48,446 nucleotides of DNA from positions 1 to 48,446 of the forward strand of contig NZ_PDJV01000020.1 in assembly GCF_004116465.1 (NCBI RefSeq), written 5' to 3'. A program made the position numbers and the translations under genes. Below are positions 9,329 to 15,967 of this stretch, piece by piece; position 1 is the stretch's first letter, and each line of letters opens with the position of its first letter. The notes under the pieces are model-generated. The model searched no databases. It was not told the DNA's origin and was given only the letters and a program-made list of their open reading frames with translations. The stretch comes from Arcobacter sp. F2176. GTDB lineage: Bacteria; Campylobacterota; Campylobacteria; Campylobacterales; Arcobacteraceae.

Positions 9329-9499
9329 ATGACAAAATTTATAAGAATACAAGAAGTAATGAAAAAAACAGGTATTGCAAGAAGTACTTTATGGCTATGG
9401 GTAAATGAGAAAAAATTTCCTCAACCTATAAAATTAAGTCCTAGAATTACAGTATGGGAGGAAGAAAAAATCGAAAATTGGATGAAAGAAAAATTATAA
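9329..9499 (+). CDS. AlpA-like small HTH regulator
   Basis: A 56-residue protein (ATG 9329, TAA 9497-9499) preceded by AAGGAAATAAG, a good ribosome site. It reads MTKFIRIQEV, then TGIARSTLWLWV and KFPQPIKLSPR, ending in WEEEKIENWM. This is the AlpA/excisionase-type winged helix-turn-helix: the recognition-helix pattern STLWLWV, the FPQPIKLSPR wing and a tryptophan near the C-terminus are typical. Such proteins regulate integrases and satellite-prophage or genomic-island genes, and some act as excision factors. It sits divergent from the helicase and 25 bases ahead of mntA, and is the best mark that this end of the window is a mobile island. No integrase is seen within the window. Confidence 0.85.
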   Translation: MTKFIRIQEVMKKTGIARSTLWLWVNEKKFPQPIKLSPRITVWEEEKIENWMKEKL

Positions 9500-9511
9500 A
9501 AAATTTTATGC

Positions 9512-9517
9512 TATAAT
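9512..9517 (+). promoter_or_regulatory. Perfect -10 hexamer immediately before mntA
   Basis: A consensus TATAAT ends seven bases before the mntA ATG, so a transcript begun here would start at or next to the start codon (leaderless). No ribosome site precedes mntA. TATAAT is not rare in so AT-rich a sequence and no convincing -35 is seen, so read-through from the AlpA-like gene is an equally good source of mRNA. Confidence 0.4.
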
Positions 9518-9524
9518 TATTATT

Positions 9525-9827
9525 ATGAAAAAAGAAGAAATAAATAAAACAAACATTTTAAATTATTTGAAAGAACATTATATTGAGTTTAAAAATAAAT
9601 ATGATGTAGAACAAATAGGACTATTTGGAAGCTACGCAAGAAATGATGCGTCAAAAGATAGTGACATTGATATTTATGTAAAAATGAAACCATCGCTATT
9701 TGATTTAATTGCAATTAAAGAGCAAATAGAAAATGATTTAAATAAAAAAGTTGATATTATAAGAGAACATAAAAATATAAAACCTCTTTTTTTAGAAATG
9801 ATTAAAAAAGATATTATATATGTCTAA
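9525..9827 (+). CDS. mntA: MntA-type nucleotidyltransferase antitoxin
   Basis: A 100-residue minimal nucleotidyltransferase. The motif GSX10DXD is exact: GS at residues 35-36 (LFGSYARN) and DID at 47-49. In type VII toxin-antitoxin pairs MntA transfers AMP from ATP to a tyrosine of the HEPN toxin HepT and so silences it. The length (about 100) fits the family, and all catalytic residues are present. The stop lies eight bases inside the start of hepT, giving translational coupling, with the antitoxin first as expected. There is no ribosome site before the ATG, only a TATAAT. Pairs of this kind are frequent on genomic islands and defence islands. Confidence 0.92.
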   Translation: MKKEEINKTNILNYLKEHYIEFKNKYDVEQIGLFGSYARNDASKDSDIDIYVKMKPSLFDLIAIKEQIENDLNKKVDIIREHKNIKPLFLEMIKKDIIYV

Positions 9828-10194
9828 CCAAACAGAAATGATATTGTCTACTCTTGATGATATTATTTATTCTCTAAAATTAATCCAAAAAAGGTCTAAA
9901 AATATAAATTCTAGTGACGACTTTATAAAAGATGAAGATGGTATTGAAAAACTTGATAGTATCTCAATGAGATTAGTAGCTATTGGAGAAGGATTTAAAA
10001 ATATAGATAAATTATCTAACACTCTACTAATTGATTATCCAACTATTCCATGGAAACAAGTCAAAGGAATAAGAGATATTTTATCTCATCACTATTTTGA
10101 TTTAGATGCAGAGGTAATTTTTAATATTTGTAAAAATGAATTAAACGAATTATTAGATATAAGTTTGCAGATACAAAAAGACTTAAGAAAATAA
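9820..10194 (+). CDS. hepT: HepT-type HEPN toxin (DUF86)
   Basis: A 124-residue all-helical HEPN protein with the RNase motif RX4HXY intact: R85, H90 and Y92 in RDILSHHYF. HepT proteins cleave RNA, with mRNA or tRNA targets reported, and are blocked when MntA AMPylates the motif tyrosine. Both partners keep their active residues here, so the pair looks functional. The gene overlaps mntA by eight bases. It could serve island maintenance or abortive phage defence next to Qat; the sequence does not distinguish these. HEPN/MNT pairs are sometimes annotated as DUF86 protein plus nucleotidyltransferase. Confidence 0.92.
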   Translation: MSNQTEMILSTLDDIIYSLKLIQKRSKNINSSDDFIKDEDGIEKLDSISMRLVAIGEGFKNIDKLSNTLLIDYPTIPWKQVKGIRDILSHHYFDLDAEVIFNICKNELNELLDISLQIQKDLRK

Positions 10195-10197
10195 TCT

Positions 10198-10264
10198 TAG
10201 GGTACTTTTTAGGGGTATTTTTAGAATTTAATCTCTCAAAGTCCGATATAGATTCAACTTTGAG
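10198..10264. repeat. Repeat-rich strip at the right edge of the island
   Basis: Directly after the hepT stop lie two imperfect tandem 12-mers (TAGGGTACTTTT at 10198-10209, TAGGGGTATTTT at 10210-10221, then TAG). An 8-bp inverted repeat CTCAAAGT / ACTTTGAG follows at 10235-10242 and 10257-10264 with a 14-base loop. It separates accessory genes from core genes and lies between convergent hepT and the diguanylate cyclase, so it could be a terminator, an attachment-site remnant or a decayed gene end. No long U-tract follows the hairpin, which weakens the terminator reading. Confidence 0.4.
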
Positions 10265-10292
10265 TGACCACATCCCAGCAAAAATATAAAAA

Positions 10293-12206
10293 TCAGTCCT
10301 TTGAAGTTCTATTTTTACCTTCGTGTTTTGACACATACATTAACTTATCTATTCTTTCATATATAGAAGCTGGGGTATCATTTTCTCTTACTTGTGTAAT
10401 TCCTATACTTATAGTAACTTTTTTATTTTCAACTAAATTCATATTAGATACATCGACTCTAATTTTTTCAATAACAACAAGAGCTTCTTCAAGTAATGTT
10501 TTAGGGAAAAGTATTACAAATTCTTCTCCTCCTACTCTAAAAATAAAATCTGTTTTTCTTATATGCTGTTTTATATATTTTGTCATATCAATTAGTACTC
10601 TATCACCAATATCATGTCCAAATGTATCATTTATATATTTAAAATCATCTATATCATACATAGCAATACAAAATTCATTTTTATATCTATAGTATAAATC
10701 AAACTTCTCTTCTATTCTTTCATTAAATGCTTTTCTGTTAAAAATATTTGTAAGTTCATCATGATAAGCTTCTTTTTTTAACTTTTCATGTGCTTCATGG
10801 AGTTCTGTTATATCTCTACATATTGCTAATATCCCCTCTTTTTTTGTTTTCTTATATTTAAAAGGTATTACTTTTGATTGAAGAATTATTTTTTTATTTT
10901 CATATATTACACACTCATGATTTATCTGTATTGAATTTAAATTAATAGCTTCCATGTCCCTTTTTCTAAATAATTTGGCATATTCTTTAGAAAAAAGTTC
11001 AAAATCATTTTTCCCTATTATTTCAGGTTTCTTTTTGCCAACAAACTTTTCAAAGCTTTTGTTACAGCCTAAGTATCTAAACTTATTATCTTTGTATAAT
11101 ATAAAATCGTCTGTAGCATCTATTACTGTTTGCAATTGTTCTTTTAACTGTTTATTTTTCTTTAATATAAAAAGTACAATTAGAAATACTATTATAATAA
11201 AAAATAAGATTATAAAAAATAGTTTTTGTTTTGCAGGAGAGATTTCTAGATTCATTGTTTTATGTGGATTTTCATCATATATAAAAGAATCAATATCTAT
11301 ATCATTTTTTACTAAACCAAATAATTTAAATACATTAAAAATACTTTGTAATTTTTTATTACTTATATCACCTATATCTGTATTGTTTGCATATGCTAAT
11401 TTTTCTAAAATCTCACCTTCTTTTATAAGATGAATATATGATTTATTTTGAGAATTATATTTTTTATATATTATTTCTGCAGTTTCTGCTTTGTGTTCAA
11501 AGGCATATTTCCAGCCTTTTATACTTGCTTCATAAAAATCCTTTGTTATTTTCGGATTATTTATTATAAATGAATTAGAAGTAAAAAGAATGTCACTATA
11601 AAAATCAAATCCATAATCTTTTGGTTTAAAAATTTTATATTTAATCTCTTTTTCATCTAAGTTGATTGGTTCATTTGATAAGTATGATGCCATAGCATCT
11701 GTATTTCTTGAGATTAAATCATCTAATTTGAAGGAATGCCTTTGGATTGTAAAATCATTTTTATTTAATCCATTAGCACTTAGCATTGCAAGAAGAGATG
11801 CTGAAAAGGCAGCATCTGGTGTAATCATGATTTTTTTATCTTTTAAATCACGAACACTAACTATGTGGGAATCTTTTCTTACCAAAAGCATCAAAGGTGA
11901 CTCTTGAAATATAGCACCTAAAGCAACTACATCTTCACCTTTTGCTTTTTCAATTAATAAAGAAGACCGCCCTATTGCAAAATCAGCTTTTTTGGTCTTA
12001 ATTGAGTTTACTAAATCAGTATTAAAAGTGTACTCTTTTATATCAACATCTAGGCCTACATCTTTATAAAAGCCTTTTTCTTTTGCAACATAATAACCTG
12101 CAAATTGAAACTGATTTAACCAGTTTAACTGAAGAGTTACTTTTTTATACTCATCAGCAAATAATAAAATTGGTAAAATAATAAATAAAAATAGTGCCTT
12201 TTTCAT
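10293..12206 (-). CDS. Membrane diguanylate cyclase with NMT1/THI5-like periplasmic sensor and PAS domain
   Basis: A 637-residue sensor enzyme. A signal peptide (residues 1-17) is followed by a periplasmic substrate-binding domain of the SsuA/THI5 type (about 20-300; note LNWLNQFQFAGYYVA). A membrane helix lies near 330-350, a PAS domain near 360-470 and a GGDEF domain near 480-635. The active-site signature GGEEF is near residue 558 and the inhibitory I-site RKTD lies exactly five residues before it, so it should make cyclic di-GMP and be feedback-inhibited. The THI5-like domain suggests it senses a small molecule such as a pyrimidine, sulfonate or nitrate-like ligand; which one cannot be told. 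It stands alone, and a TATAAT on its strand at 12229-12234 is a likely -10 element. Confidence 0.9.
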   Translation of the reverse strand: MKKALFLFIILPILLFADEYKKVTLQLNWLNQFQFAGYYVAKEKGFYKDVGLDVDIKEYTFNTDLVNSIKTKKADFAIGRSSLLIEKAKGEDVVALGAIFQESPLMLLVRKDSHIVSVRDLKDKKIMITPDAAFSASLLAMLSANGLNKNDFTIQRHSFKLDDLISRNTDAMASYLSNEPINLDEKEIKYKIFKPKDYGFDFYSDILFTSNSFIINNPKITKDFYEASIKGWKYAFEHKAETAEIIYKKYNSQNKSYIHLIKEGEILEKLAYANNTDIGDISNKKLQSIFNVFKLFGLVKNDIDIDSFIYDENPHKTMNLEISPAKQKLFFIILFFIIIVFLIVLFILKKNKQLKEQLQTVIDATDDFILYKDNKFRYLGCNKSFEKFVGKKKPEIIGKNDFELFSKEYAKLFRKRDMEAINLNSIQINHECVIYENKKIILQSKVIPFKYKKTKKEGILAICRDITELHEAHEKLKKEAYHDELTNIFNRKAFNERIEEKFDLYYRYKNEFCIAMYDIDDFKYINDTFGHDIGDRVLIDMTKYIKQHIRKTDFIFRVGGEEFVILFPKTLLEEALVVIEKIRVDVSNMNLVENKKVTISIGITQVRENDTPASIYERIDKLMYVSKHEGKNRTSKD

Positions 12207-12277
12207 TAACAGCCCTTTTAATAATTATATTATAGTAGCCTTTTTATTATTATTATTTATTTACATAAAAAAAGTAA
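12207..12277 (-). promoter_or_regulatory. Promoter region of the diguanylate cyclase gene
   Basis: Between the helicase stop and the cyclase start. A minus-strand TATAAT at 12229-12234 sits about 25 bases upstream of the ATG, and AAAGGG just before the start serves as a ribosome site. No clear -35 is seen. Confidence 0.45.
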
Positions 12278-13720
12278 TTAATCTTTTTGAACTCTTGGTC
12301 TTCTTTGTCTATTTGATCTGCTATCAGTTCTTGATTGACTAGGTTTTGAAGAAGCAAATTTTGAGTTACTAGAAGACTCTTTAAATTTTTTACCTTCGTT
12401 ACTTAGCTTTCCTTTTGGAGAAGATGATTTTTCACTTCTTTTTGGCTCATCACTATTTCTGAAAGGTTTTTTATCTCTTCTTCTATTATTTTCACTTGAA
12501 AACTCTTTTTTAGGTGTACTTCGTGAATTTGAGTTATTTCTGCCCTTATTTCTACCATTATTAATTGGTTCTGCTTTTATACTAGGATCTACTTCAAAAC
12601 CTTCTATTAAAACTTTTTTTATAGAAGTTTTGATAAGTTTTTCGATTCCTCTTAAATAATCATGTTCATCAATACATACTAAAGATACAGCTTGACCTTC
12701 ATTTCCAGCTCTTCCTGTTCTTCCGATTCTATGAACATAATCTTCAGCAACATTTGGTAATTCGAAATTAACCACATGTGGAAGTTGGTCAATATCTATT
12801 CCCCTTGCTGCAATATCAGTTGCCACAAGTACTCTTACAGCTCCTGCTTTAAAGTCAGCCAAAGCTTTTGTTCTAGCACCTTGAGATTTATTCCCATGAA
12901 TTGCAGTTGCACTTATTCCATCACTTTCTAAATGTTGGCTAAGTTTGTTTGCACCATGTTTTGTTCTAGTAAAGACAAGTACTTGTCTCCAATCACCCTC
13001 TTTTATAAGTTTAGATAAAAGTATTTTCTTTTTCTCTTTATCTACTAAATGTATTACTTGAGATACCATTTCAGATGAAGTATTTCTTCTAGCTACTTCG
13101 ATTAATTTTGGTTTATTTAATATTCCATCAGATAATTTTTTAATCTCATCAGAAAATGTTGCAGAGAATAAAAGATTTTGTCTATGTTCTGGTAAAAGTG
13201 CAAGTACTTTTCTTATATCTCTTATAAATCCCATATCTAACATTCTATCTGCTTCATCAAGGATAAAATGTTCAACATGTGAGATATCTATTGTTTTTTG
13301 TTCAATATGGTCTAACAGTCTTCCAGGCGTTGCAATAACTATATCAACTCCTTTTCTAATAAGTGCTTTTTGTGGATTTATTCCAACTCCACCAAAAATA
13401 ACTGCAGTTTTTAATGGAAGATATTTCCCATAATCATCAACACTTTGAGCAACTTGAGCTGCTAATTCTCGTGTTGGTATTAAAATTAAAGCTCTAATTT
13501 CTGGCTTAGTACTTTTTGATTCTTTACTGCTTAATATTTGTAATAGTGGAAGTGTAAATCCAGCAGTTTTACCAGTACCCGTTTGAGCACCTGCTAAAAC
13601 ATCGTGTTTTTCTAAAATAATAGGAATAGCCTGTTCTTGAATAGGACTTGGTTTTGTATAACCTTTATCCTGAATTGCTTTTAATAATGGTTCAATTAAA
13701 CCAAGTTCTTTAAATGTCAT
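12278..13720 (-). CDS. rhlE: DEAD-box RNA helicase, RhlE type
   Basis: A 480-residue ATP-dependent RNA helicase. The Q motif ([10 protein letters not shown]) is near residue 25, motif I AQTGTGKT at 45-52, PTRELAAQ near 82, DEAD at 155-158 and SAT near 186. The second RecA domain has HRIGRTGR. From about residue 385 the tail is basic and rich in Arg, Lys, Ser and Asn, as in RhlE proteins that use such tails to hold RNA. The likely role is unwinding structured RNA in ribosome assembly or RNA decay, with value in the cold. It is alone in its transcription unit. Assignment to RhlE rather than DeaD/CsdA rests on length and on the lack of the DeaD C-terminal domain. Confidence 0.88.
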   Translation of the reverse strand: MTFKELGLIEPLLKAIQDKGYTKPSPIQEQAIPIILEKHDVLAGAQTGTGKTAGFTLPLLQILSSKESKSTKPEIRALILIPTRELAAQVAQSVDDYGKYLPLKTAVIFGGVGINPQKALIRKGVDIVIATPGRLLDHIEQKTIDISHVEHFILDEADRMLDMGFIRDIRKVLALLPEHRQNLLFSATFSDEIKKLSDGILNKPKLIEVARRNTSSEMVSQVIHLVDKEKKKILLSKLIKEGDWRQVLVFTRTKHGANKLSQHLESDGISATAIHGNKSQGARTKALADFKAGAVRVLVATDIAARGIDIDQLPHVVNFELPNVAEDYVHRIGRTGRAGNEGQAVSLVCIDEHDYLRGIEKLIKTSIKKVLIEGFEVDPSIKAEPINNGRNKGRNNSNSRSTPKKEFSSENNRRRDKKPFRNSDEPKRSEKSSSPKGKLSNEGKKFKESSSNSKFASSKPSQSRTDSRSNRQRRPRVQKD

Positions 13721-14044
13721 AAATGCCTTTTGTAAATATATGTTGTTTTGCTGATTGGTTTTTCGTAAGGATTACTAGAAACGAAGAGTAATATATTTTT
13801 TTGTGATTATAGCATATATATTTGAATATTACTCAAATATGTATTAATCATTTATTCTTCTACCTTTGTTAGGAAGTAGATTTTTTCTTTTTTGGATTTT
13901 TTTTACTTATTATTTTAAATTTATCAATCTCTTTTTTAATAGTTATAAATTTTCTATAATTTGTTTTTGTCTTTTCTATAAAAAACTTGATATAATCAAA
14001 GTACTTATACAATAGAATAAATTATTTCAATAAAAGGCAAATAT
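13721..14044. promoter_or_regulatory. Intergenic region with promoter for the small membrane-protein pair
   Basis: About 320 bases between divergent genes, with no open frame of note. A plus-strand promoter TTGTCT (13967-13972), 18-base spacer, TATAAT (13991-13996) stands about 50 bases before the ATG at 14045, with AAAGG as ribosome site. Around 13858-13890 an imperfect hairpin (TCTAC paired with GTAGA, then a T-run) could stop transcription on the plus strand. The rest is AT-rich and featureless, and presumably holds the leader of the RNA helicase gene. Confidence 0.5.
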
Positions 14045-14341
14045 ATGGGGAATATTGATCAAATTATAATATTAATACTTACACTAGTATCAGCAATACT
14101 TACGTGGAAGATGGTCTTTGATTTTTATAAAACAAAAATTCATAAAGTAATTACTCACCTTATTGCAGTTATTACTGCTTCATTTATGCTTTTATCTACC
14201 ACTATTTTATTTATAAATCAAGATTATCAAAGGGGAAGTAATGAACCACAAATGGTGTTAAGTTTTTCTTCAGTTGGTATTTTATTTATCATGTTATTAA
14301 TTTTATACATATTTTTTAGATATATCCCTTCGAGAAAATAA
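14045..14341 (+). CDS. Small membrane protein, three predicted helices
   Basis: A 98-residue protein I do not recognise. Hydrophobic segments lie near residues 6-26, 37-57 and 74-92, with a short hydrophilic loop (around NQDYQRGSNEP) between the second and third and a basic C-terminus. The next gene begins directly after its stop codon (TAAATG), so the two are translationally coupled and may form a complex. Placement upstream of a Fur-box-bearing gene and fur/feoAB could hint at an iron or redox link, but its own promoter shows no Fur palindrome. No function is proposed. Confidence 0.65.
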   Translation: MGNIDQIIILILTLVSAILTWKMVFDFYKTKIHKVITHLIAVITASFMLLSTTILFINQDYQRGSNEPQMVLSFSSVGILFIMLLILYIFFRYIPSRK

Positions 14342-14560
14342 ATGTTTTTTTTAATACCAGAGGATAAAAGAGTTTTAATATTTTATATATTAGTAATAAT
14401 ATGTGGAGTTTTTCTGGACTACTTAGGGATTATTGCTACTGAAAAATTTATTGGTATAGTAATGCTTGCAGGGATTTTATTTTTTGTTATAAGAACTCTT
14501 ATTTTTGGTTATTGTACAAAGAATTGTGATGAAGAAAAAAAAGAAGAGGAAAATAAATAA
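14342..14560 (+). CDS. Small membrane protein with cysteine-containing acidic tail
   Basis: A 72-residue protein I do not recognise, starting immediately at the stop of the preceding gene. Two hydrophobic helices (about residues 11-28 and 37-54) lead to a short tail with two cysteines (GYCTKNCDEE) followed by Glu/Lys repeats. The two closely spaced cysteines after the last helix could bind a metal or form a disulfide; this is inference. The coupling to the 98-residue membrane protein suggests a two-subunit membrane unit. Confidence 0.6.
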   Translation: MFFLIPEDKRVLIFYILVIICGVFLDYLGIIATEKFIGIVMLAGILFFVIRTLIFGYCTKNCDEEKKEEENK

Positions 14561-14569
14561 AATATTAAT

Positions 14570-14584
14570 TGATAACAAGTATCA
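14570..14584. promoter_or_regulatory. Fur-box-like palindrome, distal to the DUF2325 gene
   Basis: TGATAACAAGTATCA fits the 7-1-7 Fur core TGATAAT-N-ATTATCA with two mismatches in each half, sharing the outer TGATA and TATCA arms. It lies about 100 bases before the DUF2325 start and shortly after the membrane-protein pair. Confidence 0.55.
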
Positions 14585-14622
14585 ATATTAACATTACTTT
14601 AAGTTTACTTCCAATACAATTT

Positions 14623-14637
14623 TAATAATTATTATCA
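14623..14637. promoter_or_regulatory. Strong Fur-box-like palindrome before the DUF2325 gene
   Basis: TAATAATTATTATCA matches the 7-1-7 Fur core in 13 of 14 arm positions. It lies about 48 bases upstream of the DUF2325 ATG, where a promoter is expected. Together with the palindrome at 14570-14584 it makes a two-site arrangement typical of tightly iron-repressed genes. In so AT-rich a genome some similarity is expected by chance, but the TATCA arm and the fur/feoAB context favour a real site. Confidence 0.65.
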
Positions 14638-14684
14638 ATAAGTACTATTTATTTGAAAATATAAATTAAAACTAAGGAAGTATT

Positions 14685-15026
14685 ATGAGTGTTTTAGTTA
14701 TTGGCGGGGATAAAATATCTACTATAATATCTACGTTAGAAGATTTAGGAGCAAGTTCTATTAGGCATTGGGATGCAAGAAAAAAATCATCTGCACCAAA
14801 GAAAAAAATTCCACAAGATACTGATTGTATTATCATGCTTACATCATTTTTAAATCATAATGTTATGCACAAATATAAAAATATTGCAAAAAAACAAAAT
14901 ATACCATATATTTGTACAAAGCACTCTTCTAATTGTGTTTATGATGAATATAAAAAAATGATTGATTCAAATAATTGTGGAGATTGCGATTTAAATTGCA
15001 ATAAAAGAAAAAATGAAAATTATTAA
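14685..15026 (+). CDS. DUF2325 protein, probably iron-regulated
   Basis: A 113-residue protein of the DUF2325 family: it opens with the Rossmann-like strand MSVLVIGGDK, continues with RHWDARK, then TDCIIMLTSFLNHNVMHK and IPYICTKHSS. These landmarks are the family core. The C-terminus adds a cysteine cluster, CGDCDLNC, that could bind iron or another metal. The function of DUF2325 is not established. It is preceded by AAGGAAG and by two Fur-box-like palindromes, and it converges on fur, sharing a bidirectional terminator with it. The position strongly suggests a role in iron limitation, possibly linked to FeoAB; this is inference from context. Confidence 0.8.
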   Translation: MSVLVIGGDKISTIISTLEDLGASSIRHWDARKKSSAPKKKIPQDTDCIIMLTSFLNHNVMHKYKNIAKKQNIPYICTKHSSNCVYDEYKKMIDSNNCGDCDLNCNKRKNENY

Positions 15027-15082
15027 AAAATTTCAAAAAATAAAAGAAGCTATTAAGCATAACTTGTATTTACAATCAGTGG

Positions 15083-15116
15083 AATAATATTTAAGGATTT
15101 ATCCTTAAATATTATT
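15083..15116. terminator. Bidirectional terminator between DUF2325 gene and fur
   Basis: A perfect 16-bp inverted repeat (AATAATATTTAAGGAT and its complement) with a two-base TT centre, 34 bases in all. It includes the fur stop codon at 15112-15114. The strength comes from length, not GC. The A- and T-rich flanks suit termination from both sides. Confidence 0.7.
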
Positions 15117-15564
15117 GACAATCACTGCATTTACCTAAAAGTTGCATAACATGGTTTGTAATTACAAAACCCTTTTCTTTTGCTATTTTAGTCTGTCTTT
15201 TTTCTATCTCTTCATCCATAAACTCAACTATTTTTCCACAAGAAACACATATTAAATGGTCATGATGATTTTTAGTATTTGATTCGTATTTTTTACCATC
15301 TGTTCCAAATGTGATTGATGTTATTAAATGAACTTCTTCTAAAAATGATAAAGATCTATATACAGTTGCTATTCCAATATTTGAATCAGGATTAGCATTT
15401 TTAACTTCATTGTAAATTTCTTCAGCAGTCAAATGGCCTTTTGCATTTAAAAGTACTTCAAGAACGATTTCTCTTTGTTCAGTGTATTTAAGGCCTTTTT
15501 GCTTTACAATTTTTTTAAGTTCTTCTTTTATATCTTCAAACTCTTCATTATTATTATTATTCAT
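15112..15564 (-). CDS. fur: Ferric uptake regulator Fur
   Basis: A 150-residue Fur-family repressor. The N-terminal winged helix covers residues 15-85 (GLKYTEQREIVLEVL, IATVYRSLSFLEE), with the recognition helix around ATVYRSL. The metal/dimer domain contains HHDHLIC (H100-C106), C109 and a C-terminal CSDC (C146, C149), giving the two CXXC structural zinc pairs. Fur with ferrous iron represses iron-uptake genes. The gene is divergent from feoAB across 166 bases containing a Fur-box-like palindrome, so auto-regulation and control of feoAB are likely. PerR or Zur are alternatives, but the Feo neighbourhood and the Fur boxes favour Fur. Confidence 0.9.
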   Translation of the reverse strand: MNNNNNEEFEDIKEELKKIVKQKGLKYTEQREIVLEVLLNAKGHLTAEEIYNEVKNANPDSNIGIATVYRSLSFLEEVHLITSITFGTDGKKYESNTKNHHDHLICVSCGKIVEFMDEEIEKRQTKIAKEKGFVITNHVMQLLGKCSDCQ

Positions 15565-15632
15565 TAATTATTCCTTTTGATTTAAACATAATAGTATAAC
15601 AAATAAAAGTAAAAAAATCAAAGAAAAGTAAT

Positions 15633-15647
15633 TGATAATTAGAATCA
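15633..15647. promoter_or_regulatory. Fur-box-like palindrome between fur and feoA
   Basis: TGATAATTAGAATCA matches the left half-site of the Fur core fully and the right half-site in five of seven positions. It is centred in the divergent fur/feoA region. A plus-strand TATAAT at 15682-15687 is a candidate -10 for feoA, about 45 bases before its ATG. Confidence 0.6.
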
Positions 15648-15730
15648 CTTAAGTTTTTATTTATATATTGTGGAGTAAAATTATAATCTTATAATTAACT
15701 TATAAAAAAAATCTAATATAAAGAGAAAAA

Positions 15731-15967
15731 ATGAATTTAAGTGAATTAAAAAAAGGTGAATGTGGAGAAATAATAAAAGTATCTGCAAATCAAATATTAA
15801 AATCTAGGTTAAACTCTTTTGGAATAACAAAAGGTGCAAAAATATATGTTATTGAGCAAACAATGTCAAAAAATACGATTGAAATCAGACTTAATAATAC
15901 AAAAATTGCATTAAGAACAAACGAAGCAAAAACTATCGAAATAGAGAGAAGAATATGCGAAATATAA
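15731..15967 (+). CDS. feoA: FeoA, ferrous iron transport accessory protein
   Basis: A 78-residue SH3-like FeoA: MNLSELKKGE at the start, LKSRLNSFGITKGAKI in the middle and IALRTNEAKTIEI at the end. The family length is 75-85. FeoA is a cytosolic partner thought to modulate FeoB. The stop is 13 bases inside the start of feoB, so the two are made together. No FeoC gene follows. The gene starts after GAGAAAA and is probably repressed by Fur through the palindrome upstream. Confidence 0.92.
   Translation: MNLSELKKGECGEIIKVSANQILKSRLNSFGITKGAKIYVIEQTMSKNTIEIRLNNTKIALRTNEAKTIEIERRICEI

Noticed and set aside
10121-10336. A 71-codon minus-strand frame across the hepT end and the cyclase end
   Set aside because: It overlaps the real 3' ends of both genes, has no ribosome site and no recognisable family; kept only as a note on the junction strip.
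13721-14044. Hidden tRNA or small RNA gene
   Set aside because: No cloverleaf, T-loop or conserved RNA pattern is seen; only a promoter and a weak hairpin.
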